Assembly: GCA_023423835.1 (NCBI GenBank)
Contig: JAFAEW010000082.1
Coordinates: forward strand, 1 to 36,156
Origin: Bacteroidota bacterium
GTDB taxonomy: Bacteria > Bacteroidota > Bacteroidia > Chitinophagales > Chitinophagaceae
Length of the DNA stretch: 36,156 nucleotides
Reading direction: 5' to 3'
In this document: piece after piece, positions 8,157-16,270 of the stretch
How the letters are laid out: the number at the start of each line of letters is the position of its first letter
Position numbering within the stretch: the stretch's first letter is position 1
Notes under the pieces: generated by a model
Database searches by the model: none
The model's input: only the letters and a program-made list of their open reading frames with translations
Told to the model about the DNA's origin: nothing
Position numbers and translations under genes: made by a program

Positions 8157-9212
8157 TCAATTCTCCGGATTTCTTTCAGATAAAGTAAATCCAACCGTCG
8201 TTCCAACATTTGGTTTACTGCGCGCATGAATGGTGTGGCCGTGTGCCTCGATGATGTGTTTGCAGATCGACAATCCAAGACCGGTACCGGCAGCATATTT
8301 GTTTCGTCCCCGGTCAGTGCGATAAAAACGTTCAAAAATTCTCGGCAGCAATTCCTCCTGAATGCCGATTCCGTCATCGCTGATTTCTATCAAAACCCTT
8401 TTCTCATCGGGCTGATAGATGCTTGCGATAATATTGCCACCGATATTGCCGTATTGAATGGAATTATTAACGAGATTGGTCAGTACCTGGCCAATCTTTT
8501 CCTTATCGGCATATACAACAACCGGCGTATCACATCCTTTTTTGATCGTTGCTTTAATCTCACTTTTCGACATCTTCATCGACAAGGAATCAAACACTTC
8601 TTTAATGAGATCCTGAATAACAAAGTTTTCCTTGTCTAAACTTTGTTCGCCACTTTCCAGTCTTGAAATTTCATCGAGATCATTTACCAGTTCAACAATC
8701 CGCTCGATGTTTCTGTGGGTATTACGCAAAAACTTTTTACTGAGTTCGGGATTTTCCATTGCCCCATCGAGCAGCGACTCTACATAACCCTGAATTGAAA
8801 AAATCGGGGTTTTAAATTCATGCGAAAGATTCTGCAAAAATTCCTTCCGGTAGTTTTCATTTTTCTTCAGCACCTCAATTTCTTCCCGTTTTTTATCGGC
8901 CCATTTTTCCACATCGCCCCTGACTTCATCAATGCTTTTTCTCGGCAGAATGTATTTGTAATACATCTCTTCCTTCCTGCTTGCCTTTGTGTTGAAAATG
9001 AATTTATAGATCAGCTTGATTTTCCGGAAAATGAACGCATCTAAAACGTAATGAAACAGGAAGTAACCGGCTGCAAGGTTAAATAAAAATGAAACGAGTG
9101 CGAGATAGTAGTTCTTACTTACCAGGTAAAAGCAAATACCCACGGGGACCGATATGCAAACGGCCGTAAAAAAAGCGAGTTTTCTGGGTGAAAAGTTTTG
9201 AATATTAAACAT
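8157..9212 (-). CDS. Membrane sensor histidine kinase (PhoR-like)
   Basis: The protein has 351 residues. Two membrane segments (about 13-31 and 36-57) enclose almost no periplasmic loop. A linker with a coiled-coil (about 95-122) follows. The kinase core has the H box LSHEFKTP (His131), N box LVNNSIQYG, G1 DDGIGI, F box FERFYR and G2 GTGLGLSICKHI. With no extracytoplasmic sensor domain, it probably senses membrane state or a partner protein, as PhoR does through the phosphate transporter. The response regulator gene lies 142 nt upstream on the same strand. Assignment to the phosphate regulon is tentative. Confidence 0.93.
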   Translation of the reverse strand: MFNIQNFSPRKLAFFTAVCISVPVGICFYLVSKNYYLALVSFLFNLAAGYFLFHYVLDAFIFRKIKLIYKFIFNTKASRKEEMYYKYILPRKSIDEVRGDVEKWADKKREEIEVLKKNENYRKEFLQNLSHEFKTPIFSIQGYVESLLDGAMENPELSKKFLRNTHRNIERIVELVNDLDEISRLESGEQSLDKENFVIQDLIKEVFDSLSMKMSKSEIKATIKKGCDTPVVVYADKEKIGQVLTNLVNNSIQYGNIGGNIIASIYQPDEKRVLIEISDDGIGIQEELLPRIFERFYRTDRGRNKYAAGTGLGLSICKHIIEAHGHTIHARSKPNVGTTVGFTLSERNPEN

Positions 9213-9354
9213 ATACTGCCGATAATTTTGTCTCGAAAGCTAATCTATAAATCCTTAAAAAATAATTAATGTTTGCAAGAGATATTTACAATGCATTAAA
9301 TATTTTTCAAACGGTAGTTTACAGATCCGGAAGGTTATTCAGCTGGCGCTGCCT

Positions 9355-10041
9355 TCAGGAAAAATGTTCGGTCACTTCAAATTTATATCCTTTGCCTTTC
9401 ACGGTTTTTATACAATCAAGTCCAACTTTCTGGCGGATCTTCCGGATATGCACGTCGATGGTTCTGTCGCCCACAATAACATCATCGCCCCATACTTTGC
9501 TCAGGATTTCCTGTCGTCCAAACAACCTTCCCGGCTTTGAGGCGATAAGGTAGAGTAGTTCGAATTCTTTTTTTGCGAGCAGTATCTCTTCGCCGTCTTT
9601 AATGATCAAAAACCTGATGGGATCAATTGTGAGATCTCCCACAGTAAGAGGTTTTATTTCATCTTGGCGGCTTCTTCTCATCAACGCGTTTATCCTTGAG
9701 AGCAGAATTTTCGGACTGACAGGTTTAGTGATGTAATCATCACCGCCCGTTTCCAATCCCCTTACATGCGTTGCTTCATCACTGAGGGCGGTTAGAAAAA
9801 GAATGTAGGTTTCTTTGAAAGAAGGATCGAGCCTTAATATGCGGCAAACTTCTATCCCGGTTTTGTAGGGCATCATCACGTCTAACATAATAAGGTCGGG
9901 TCGTACTTCCCTCGCCAGATCCAGGGCTTCGTTTCCGTTAATGGCGGTAAAAACCTGATATCCGTTTTTTTGAAGCGTATAGGCAATGATCTCTAAGATA
10001 TCGGGATCATCTTCCGCTATCAATATCTTTTTCGTTTCCAT
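9355..10041 (-). CDS. OmpR/PhoB-family response regulator
   Basis: The protein has 228 residues when started at the ATG at 10041 (METKKILIAEDDPD). An in-frame TTG at 10047 is less likely. The receiver domain has the acidic pocket (Asp11, Asp12), phospho-acceptor Asp54 (MLDVMMP) and the conserved Lys in ITKPVSP. A winged-helix DNA-binding domain fills the C-terminal half, ending TVKGKGYKFEV. It is expected to be phosphorylated by the kinase encoded downstream and to act as a transcription factor. A -7 element lies at 10058-10065. It is divergent from the gene at 10157, which is a possible target. Confidence 0.95.
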   Translation of the reverse strand: METKKILIAEDDPDILEIIAYTLQKNGYQVFTAINGNEALDLAREVRPDLIMLDVMMPYKTGIEVCRILRLDPSFKETYILFLTALSDEATHVRGLETGGDDYITKPVSPKILLSRINALMRRSRQDEIKPLTVGDLTIDPIRFLIIKDGEEILLAKKEFELLYLIASKPGRLFGRQEILSKVWGDDVIVGDRTIDVHIRKIRQKVGLDCIKTVKGKGYKFEVTEHFS

Positions 10042-10057
10042 TAACAATTTCTTCAGG

Positions 10058-10065
10058 CAAAGATA
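10058..10065 (-). promoter_or_regulatory. Promoter -7 element of the response regulator
   Basis: TATCTTTG on the minus strand matches TAnnTTTG and lies 16 nt before the ATG at 10041. This supports that start over the TTG at 10047. Confidence 0.6.
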
Positions 10066-10125
10066 ATTTTAACAATCCAAAGCCAACATCGGCGGGTATT
10101 ATCTTATTGTTAAGTAGTATATGAT

Positions 10126-10133
10126 TAAATTTG
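10126..10133 (+). promoter_or_regulatory. Promoter -7 element of the large secreted protein gene
   Basis: TAAATTTG matches TAnnTTTG and lies 23 nt before the first ATG (10157). A TTG (10107-10109) upstream gives a somewhat short spacer. With 10058-10065 it forms a compact divergent promoter region. Confidence 0.55.
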
Positions 10134-10156
10134 CCTCTAAGTATTAAAGGCTAAAA

Positions 10157-12415
10157 ATGACAGGACCAATTATGAAAACACTTGTTACGGCTATTATTTC
10201 TTTCTTGTTAGTTTCTGTTTTAAATGCCCAGTCGGGTACCACAAAAAAAATTCCATTTTCACGATTATATTTCCATGAATCGATCGAAACTACCCAAAAG
10301 AAGATTATGGATGCTGACGGATCGAAGGATAAATTGTTTACACCTACCTCTAATGAAACGCTCAACCAAACGCTTACCCATTCACTTATTGGCCGGGTCG
10401 ATAAGATCAGGGATGAAATTGAAGAAGATTCAAGCCTCGACAACAATAATAAAATCAAATTTCTGAGGGGGTTGAATGAAACGCTCATCGCTTACCGCAC
10501 GGAAGCCGGTTTCAGAAACATTAAATATTCTGCTCTGCCGGATCTTCTGAAAACTTTCGAGGAAGCGATGGCAGTGGAAAAAAAAGGTCTTTCCATTGCA
10601 CCGCTGATTCAAAAACATCCCTATGCCGTGGGAGACATCCTGTTGCATACCGTTGCCTTCAGTGAAAATCCGGGGGCCGCTGATGCCAAAAAGCTGTTGG
10701 TTTTAAAGTATTGTGCCGAACATAAAGACAAGGCATTGGAAGTTTTGAGCCGCAATCAGGATATGCCGTTTGTCGACAGTATGGTGGCCGTGGTTGCAAG
10801 ATATGATCCGGAAGGAATTTATACGTATTCGGCCGCAACCACTGCCTTTGCCACTAGGATCAACAACAATTCCGATCCTTTGGTAAAAACGATCAGCGAG
10901 ATGGCACGTTCAAAATCAGGACGCCAATATTTTCCTTTTCTCGATGAAGTGTACCGCGGCAATCTTTCGCTGAAAGAGATTGACGATGTAATGGACAACG
11001 ATGTCAAATATTTTCGCCTGCTGGTAAAGACAGCCATCAATTATACGGAAAGAATGAACCGCCGTGATACACCGATGGGAGTGGAAGGATTGCGGGCAAA
11101 ATTGCAGATGAAGGCCATTGATCCTTTCATCAATACGATCAATGGATTGCATGAATCTCCCAATTCCGTGCGCTTTAAAATACTGCAGCCGCTGAATGCC
11201 CAGGAGTTGTACTATCTCGCAATCACCGGCGAAGAGCTGATTTACACTTCAAGTTATGTGAGCGGTGTTTATCCAAGAATCTGGCAAACCATGAAACATC
11301 CGAAATCGGATAGCCTGCTGATGAGTGTTCGGTTTGATCATTTTAAAAAGTGGATCAAAATGGCGTCGAATTATAATACCCTTGACGACTTCTTAAAACG
11401 TATGGATAAGCCGAATGCGCAAATGCTGATGAAGGCATTTGTAAGTAATCTTGATAAAACCGGCGACCTGGAAGATGCCGTTGATGTCGCGAATTCTTAT
11501 GCCAGCATCACCGATAAGGATGTGCAAAAACTCATCCTCAATCAAATAAAGACGCATCTTCAGACTGCTGAAAATTCGCAAGACGAACGCGCCACGGATA
11601 TCTATTACATTTTGAATACGCTGTTTACCTCGATGGATACCACAAAAAAAGTCGATGTTTCAAAACTATTGGGCATTCCTCCCGCCTATTATATGCCGAG
11701 TAAGAATCTTAAGGATAGCTCGGGAAGAATTATCGTGCAGCAGTTCTTCTATGGCGACAAGGATGGTCAAACCGTATTCAACGGCTTTGTGAACAGCATG
11801 AACAATGCAAACTGGAAGATCAGCCCCTCTAAATACTGGGTTGCTATTTCGAGTACGAAGGGCACGCCGGTAACGGTTTATGCTAATCGTCCGCTCGACG
11901 AAACGCAGAATCTCGATGCCAAAGCGCAGGCTGAGTTAAATGATTATCTGGCCAATAAGGGGATTGAACCGACGGTTGTAATTCATCGCGGTCACAGTTA
12001 TTGGCTACCTGCTACCATTCAGCAACTCGTTCCTTCGGCTGAAGTGGTGATGTTGGGAAGCTGTGGTGCCTATCAGAGTCTTGATAAGATTTTGAGTATT
12101 TGTCCCACCGCACAGATTGTGGCATCGAAGCAAACCGGAAGCGGGCTTATCAATCATCCGATGGTATTTGATATGCTCGAGATGCTAAGGCAGGGAAAGG
12201 ATCTTAACTGGATTCAGCTTTGGGCACAACTGCACCGCCGGCTGGGAAAGAATGAATTATTTGATGACTATGTTCCGCCACAGAAAAACCTCGGTGCACT
12301 GTTTTTGATGGCCTACAAACAGTTGCAGGACAGAAGGGTGGATGACCAGGATGCACAAGATGTGACTACATTCGAAAGGAAACCCGCTCCTCCCTCGATT
12401 GCGGATGCCCGCTGA
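10157..12415 (+). CDS. Large secreted protein with a caspase-like (clan CD) C-terminal domain
   Basis: The protein is 752 residues from the ATG at 10157. The ATG at 10172 (MKTLVTAIISFLL) gives a cleaner signal peptide and may be the true start. Cleavage is near LNAQ. Residues about 40-540 are mainly helical and not recognised. Residues about 575-720 show hydrophobic strands ending in HRGHSYW (His610, His613) and VMLGSCGAY (Cys636), followed by IVASKQTGSG and a helix MLEMLRQGKDL. This is the His-Gly...Cys layout of caspase-fold peptidases, with a His-Cys spacing of 23-26 like separase or CHAT proteins. A peptidase role is an inference. An envelope or cell-surface location is expected. It is divergent from the two-component genes. 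Confidence 0.8.
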   Translation: MTGPIMKTLVTAIISFLLVSVLNAQSGTTKKIPFSRLYFHESIETTQKKIMDADGSKDKLFTPTSNETLNQTLTHSLIGRVDKIRDEIEEDSSLDNNNKIKFLRGLNETLIAYRTEAGFRNIKYSALPDLLKTFEEAMAVEKKGLSIAPLIQKHPYAVGDILLHTVAFSENPGAADAKKLLVLKYCAEHKDKALEVLSRNQDMPFVDSMVAVVARYDPEGIYTYSAATTAFATRINNNSDPLVKTISEMARSKSGRQYFPFLDEVYRGNLSLKEIDDVMDNDVKYFRLLVKTAINYTERMNRRDTPMGVEGLRAKLQMKAIDPFINTINGLHESPNSVRFKILQPLNAQELYYLAITGEELIYTSSYVSGVYPRIWQTMKHPKSDSLLMSVRFDHFKKWIKMASNYNTLDDFLKRMDKPNAQMLMKAFVSNLDKTGDLEDAVDVANSYASITDKDVQKLILNQIKTHLQTAENSQDERATDIYYILNTLFTSMDTTKKVDVSKLLGIPPAYYMPSKNLKDSSGRIIVQQFFYGDKDGQTVFNGFVNSMNNANWKISPSKYWVAISSTKGTPVTVYANRPLDETQNLDAKAQAELNDYLANKGIEPTVVIHRGHSYWLPATIQQLVPSAEVVMLGSCGAYQSLDKILSICPTAQIVASKQTGSGLINHPMVFDMLEMLRQGKDLNWIQLWAQLHRRLGKNELFDDYVPPQKNLGALFLMAYKQLQDRRVDDQDAQDVTTFERKPAPPSIADAR

Positions 12416-12803
12416 TCTCCAAGACCGCGCTGATTTTTCCTCTTCGCTTATCTGCATGCTCAGCGGGAAATTATCTTGGTTTATCTCCCGCAGACACCGC
12501 TGAGTTTCGCGGATTTTTTCTCTGCGTTTCTCTGCGTGCTCTGCGGGAAACTTTCTTCAAATTGTCTCCGCAGATAGTGCGGATTTTCGGTGATTTTTCT
12601 CTGCGTTCATCTGCGTGCTCAGCGGGAAATTATCTTGGTTTATCTCCCGCAGATAGCGCTGAGTTTCGCGGATTTTTTCTCTGCGTTTCTCTGGGTGCTC
12701 CGCGGGAAACTTTCTTCAAATTGTCTCCCGCAGATAGCGCTGATTTTCGCTGATTTTTTCTCTGCATTCATCTGCATGCTCAGCGGGAAACTCGGGGAAA
12801 CTT
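12416..12803. repeat. Tandem array of about 80-bp palindromic repeat units
   Basis: Four full units start with TCTCCCGCAGA or a variant at 12484, 12565, 12643 and 12724, preceded by a partial unit. Units are 78-81 bp. Each opens with CCGCAGA and closes with a complementary TCTGCGGG or AGCGGG, so each can fold into a long hairpin. The tails alternate (ATTATCTTGGTTTA or CTTTCTTCAAATTG), giving a higher-order period of 159 bp. The array fills the whole gap between two convergent genes. Open frames here reflect the repeat rather than coding. It may act as a terminator or simply be a dispersed intergenic repeat. Confidence 0.9.
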
Positions 12804-12812
12804 CGTCACCTG

Positions 12813-13583
12813 CTATTTCCTTTGCCTGAACATCCATTCCCACATCAGTGGTTCACTATAGGCCGCGATCCAGGAAAAATGTCCCGTATCAGGATAGAGC
12901 GTCAGACCGGGTTTGGCTCCTGTCCGTTTTAAGGCATCGGCCATTTTGACCGAATAGTCCGGATTCACGGTTGGATCTTCTGCTCCATGAAAAATCCATA
13001 CAGGAACCCTGGAAAAAACAGAAGCCGTGGCTTCGTCTCCTCCTCCGCAAACGGGAACGGCAGCAGCAAACAGATCCGGATAGCGGGCCAGCAAATCAAA
13101 AGTTCCAAATCCTCCCATTGATAGTCCCGTAATATAAATCCGGTCAGGATCAACCGGCATTGATTTCATCATTTTTTGAATCAATCCAATCACCAGCTTC
13201 ATAGGCTTTGAAGGTGCGGATTCCAGTTTCATGTTTCCATTATTATATCCTGTAAAGTTTGACCATCGGTCACCGGCCGGACATTGCGGCGCAACAACGA
13301 TGGCCGGATGTAATTTCATCTGCTCATCAGACGCCAGATTTGCTATTCCCCATTTTAATTGTGCTTCATTGTCATTTCCCCTTTCACCGGCACCGTGTAA
13401 AAAAATCACGAGCGGATATTTTTTGCCCTGAACATTATCCGGATACAGTTGCCGGTACAGCAGTGTGTCATTTTTCTCCACATACTTCTCATAGCTGAAC
13501 CTTGAAACCGGCTGCGCATCAGAAGTTTTTGAAAAGGCAATCAACGAAAAAAATGAAGCGAAAATAAATTTGCATATTCTCAT
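12813..13583 (-). CDS. Secreted alpha/beta-hydrolase (esterase/depolymerase-like)
   Basis: The protein has 256 residues with a signal peptide (1-23, ending SDAQ). The hydrolase core has an oxyanion strand VIFLHGAGERG, the nucleophile elbow GLSMGG (Ser155), and a probable Asp203 (HGAEDPTV) and His235 (TGHFSW) to complete the triad. The short size and lack of a propeller domain fit the polyhydroxybutyrate depolymerase/feruloyl esterase-like group of secreted hydrolases rather than full prolyl oligopeptidase. The substrate is unknown. Its stop lies just beyond the tandem repeat array. It stands alone. Confidence 0.87.
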   Translation of the reverse strand: MRICKFIFASFFSLIAFSKTSDAQPVSRFSYEKYVEKNDTLLYRQLYPDNVQGKKYPLVIFLHGAGERGNDNEAQLKWGIANLASDEQMKLHPAIVVAPQCPAGDRWSNFTGYNNGNMKLESAPSKPMKLVIGLIQKMMKSMPVDPDRIYITGLSMGGFGTFDLLARYPDLFAAAVPVCGGGDEATASVFSRVPVWIFHGAEDPTVNPDYSVKMADALKRTGAKPGLTLYPDTGHFSWIAAYSEPLMWEWMFRQRK

Positions 13584-13791
13584 ATTCTTTAATTTTCAGT
13601 GAAAATATAAAAAACTCCTCAGCGGCTCTCGTAAAATTCAACCTTTTCGCTACGGTATGAAAAACCTTCAATCTAAAATCGAACATAAATAAGCTGATAG
13701 ATCAATCTGATATAATTTTTTGTTGCCTGCTTCCTCCCCACAATGTACCGATTAAGATACGTTATTATTATCTTCCCTAAAAATTAGCCTA

Positions 13792-14151
13792 ATGGAAAAG
13801 GTAAATCTATTACAGAAGCTTGAATCCTTTTCAGACCACTGGTCGCCGAAAATTGTCGGGCAATTAAATGGGCAACACGTCAAACTTGCAAAACTGAAGG
13901 GAGAATTTATCTGGCATCAACATGCAAAGGAAGACGAGCTATTTTTCGTAATAAAAGGTCTTTTAAAGATTGAATTGCGGGATAGAACAATCACACTGCA
14001 TGAAAATGAGTTTGTGGTGATACCTAAAGGTGTAGAACACCGGCCGGTGGCCGATGTAGAAGTATCGGTTCTTTTATTTGAACCAATGACAACCATCAAT
14101 ACCGGAAACGTGGCAAACGAACTTACTAAAACGGAGCTTGATATAATTTAA
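13792..14151 (+). CDS. Single-domain cupin protein
   Basis: This 119-residue cytosolic protein has a cupin barrel with both motifs. The first is WHQHAKEDELFFVIKG (metal ligands His42, His44, Glu49) and the second IPKGVEHRP (His83). Cupins of this size are often metal-dependent oxygenases, isomerases or sugar-binding proteins; no specific activity can be assigned. The upstream 208 bp separate it from the divergent esterase gene. Its stop is 10 nt from the stop of the convergent MBL gene. Confidence 0.9.
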   Translation: MEKVNLLQKLESFSDHWSPKIVGQLNGQHVKLAKLKGEFIWHQHAKEDELFFVIKGLLKIELRDRTITLHENEFVVIPKGVEHRPVADVEVSVLLFEPMTTINTGNVANELTKTELDII

Positions 14152-14161
14152 ACCGCTCTTA

Positions 14162-14902
14162 TTAAAAACTAAAGACCGGTGTTTTTACATCGTGATAAAA
14201 CAGAAACGTCCATCCTTCCTCGCCGCCTTTTTCCCACCAGCGTTTTCTCAATTCCATCGCCTCACGCCCATTATAATCGTATTTGGCGACATACTTGTGT
14301 TTCATCTGTGAAATATTTGGCGCCACATCGCCGCCAAAAAAGATGGTGTCACCATTTTCCCTCACCCAGAATACCTGGTGATAAGGCGAATGGCCATCCG
14401 TTATTTTATACTCTATATAATCATCTATAAAACCATTGCCATTGAGATAAGTGACCTGCGGATTATCATCCAACACCATCAATTCATCCTTCATATACGA
14501 GGGAGAATCCGCTTCCAAAGCGGTTTGCAATTCCTTTTCCTGCACATAATACCGGGCATTGGGAAAGGCCAGTTTCGAATGTCCTAATCTGTCTTTAACG
14601 GCTATGCCTCCGGCGTGATCTTTATGCAGGTGCGACAACAACACCTTCGTAACATCGGTTGATTGAATACCGGCTTTCGAAAGATTGGAATATATCTGCA
14701 ATTGCCGGTTTTGTGAGAAGCCAAGTCCCGTATCAAACAATAAAATATCGCCGGAGGTAATAACGGCGAAAGGTTGCACTTCCACCAACAGACTTCCCCT
14801 CGTACGTTCCTGAAGGTCATCTTTGCCTTCCTCAAATGGTTGAAAAATCTTGGTTTGATCAATGGTAAAAACGCCTTCCGAAAGTGGGATCACCTTTTCC
14901 AT
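14162..14902 (-). CDS. MBL-fold metallo-hydrolase
   Basis: The protein has 246 residues. The metallo-beta-lactamase signature is SHLHKDHAGG (His91, His93, Asp95, His96). Further likely ligands are in TDGHSPYH and FFGGDVAP. This places it in the hydrolase group that includes lactonases and glyoxalase II. The substrate is not evident. No signal peptide is visible. It starts 15 nt after the rodA stop and is probably co-transcribed with mrdA and rodA, although no functional link to wall synthesis is apparent. Confidence 0.92.
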   Translation of the reverse strand: MEKVIPLSEGVFTIDQTKIFQPFEEGKDDLQERTRGSLLVEVQPFAVITSGDILLFDTGLGFSQNRQLQIYSNLSKAGIQSTDVTKVLLSHLHKDHAGGIAVKDRLGHSKLAFPNARYYVQEKELQTALEADSPSYMKDELMVLDDNPQVTYLNGNGFIDDYIEYKITDGHSPYHQVFWVRENGDTIFFGGDVAPNISQMKHKYVAKYDYNGREAMELRKRWWEKGGEEGWTFLFYHDVKTPVFSF

Positions 14903-14917
14903 CTGTTTGCTTTTTAA

Positions 14918-16264
14918 TTATCGTAAAACCATCTGCCTGTCTGCATCCAGTCTTATCAGAATAAATATCAAAACGGTAAAGGTAAGCAAAGAGCTGCCGC
15001 CATAGCTTATCAGTGGCAATGGAATCCCGATAATCGGGAATAATCCGATCGTCATACAGATATTGACCGCAATATGAAAAAACAATACACTTGCAACGCA
15101 ATAGGCATATACCCGGCTAAATGTACTTCGCTGTCGCTCCGCGATCTTGATAATCCGGAAGAGCAGCAACATGTAAATGCCGAGGAAAACAAAACATCCC
15201 ACAAATCCGAAAGCTTCACCCAGGGAGGTAAATATAAAATCCGTGTGTTGTTCGGGCACATATTTTCCCCTTGTCTGTGTTCCCTTTAGAAAACCTTTCC
15301 CCAGCAATCCGCCCGATCCGATCGCGATTTTACTCTGCCGCACATTGTAGTCGTCGGGTTGCCGTACGGTTTTATCATTGGCTTCCGCCAACTGCGATTT
15401 GATGTTCTGGCTACAATCGTATTCCTTTCCCACCATACTGTAAATACGGGTCGATTGATAACACTCAAATACATTATTAAAAATAAAGGGAACCGCGAAT
15501 CGCTGAACACCTACCGCCACTACCCAGATTGCCGCAATCACCAGCAACACCTGCCGGTTGCGTTTGATTTCGCGCTTCATCAGAAAAATAAAAATGAGCG
15601 CGATGACTGTTAAGATAATGGCAAGCATATTCGGTTCCAATACCAGTGTTGCTACCACCAGTGCGCCGAAGGAAAATCCTATTACCAGCAAAATTCCCGG
15701 CAATCCTTCGCGATACATTACGATGAAAAAGCTGAGATAAGCCAACGCCAGTCCGGTTTCATGCTGCAAGATCGACAATACCGCCGGCAGCATCGCCAAA
15801 ACCGTTGCCACCAGTTGCGTCTTTGTTTTAGTGAAATCGGTATCCTGACGGGCTATGTATTTCGACAAGGCCAGGGCGGTAAAGATCTTACAAAGTTCTG
15901 CCGGCTGTAGGTTAAATCCTCCGCCAATTGCAATCCAGCTTTTTGAACCGTTGATATCCTTTCCGATGGCAAACGTTAGCAACATCAGAAAGATCCCCAA
16001 TACATAAAAAAGATTGGCGAAAGCGGTATACAACTTACTGTCGCTCAGTAAGATAAATGTGGAGGCAACGAAGCAGATGCCCACGAAGAATAGCTGCCGG
16101 CTATAGTTGGTCTGGCCAAGGAAAAACGACTGAACTGAGAACGTATCAGGATTATATTCCACCATAAAAATGCAGACGACGCCGATAATTACAAGGCTTG
16201 CATACAAGAAGATCATCAGCCAGTCAATCCCTTTTGATATGGATCCGTTGAGTGTGTTGGTCAT
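14918..16264 (-). CDS. rodA: Rod-shape SEDS glycosyltransferase RodA
   Basis: This 448-residue polytopic membrane protein has about ten hydrophobic segments. The SEDS family motif is visible in GIPLPLISYGGSSLLTF near the C-terminus and in GLLGKGFLKGTQ. RodA polymerises lipid II into glycan strands during cell elongation and works with the transpeptidase PBP2, which is encoded 6 nt upstream. The pairing makes RodA much more likely than FtsW. It is somewhat longer than Gram-negative RodA (about 370 residues), with an enlarged central region, as seen in Bacteroidota. Confidence 0.94.
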   Translation of the reverse strand: MTNTLNGSISKGIDWLMIFLYASLVIIGVVCIFMVEYNPDTFSVQSFFLGQTNYSRQLFFVGICFVASTFILLSDSKLYTAFANLFYVLGIFLMLLTFAIGKDINGSKSWIAIGGGFNLQPAELCKIFTALALSKYIARQDTDFTKTKTQLVATVLAMLPAVLSILQHETGLALAYLSFFIVMYREGLPGILLVIGFSFGALVVATLVLEPNMLAIILTVIALIFIFLMKREIKRNRQVLLVIAAIWVVAVGVQRFAVPFIFNNVFECYQSTRIYSMVGKEYDCSQNIKSQLAEANDKTVRQPDDYNVRQSKIAIGSGGLLGKGFLKGTQTRGKYVPEQHTDFIFTSLGEAFGFVGCFVFLGIYMLLLFRIIKIAERQRSTFSRVYAYCVASVLFFHIAVNICMTIGLFPIIGIPLPLISYGGSSLLTFTVLIFILIRLDADRQMVLR

Positions 16265-16270
16265 TTTTCT

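Noticed and set aside
12562..12843. Open frames of 60-80 residues on both strands inside the repeat array
   Set aside because: The same peptide pattern recurs with the DNA repeat, and the frames shift between units. They reflect the repeat sequence rather than a gene.
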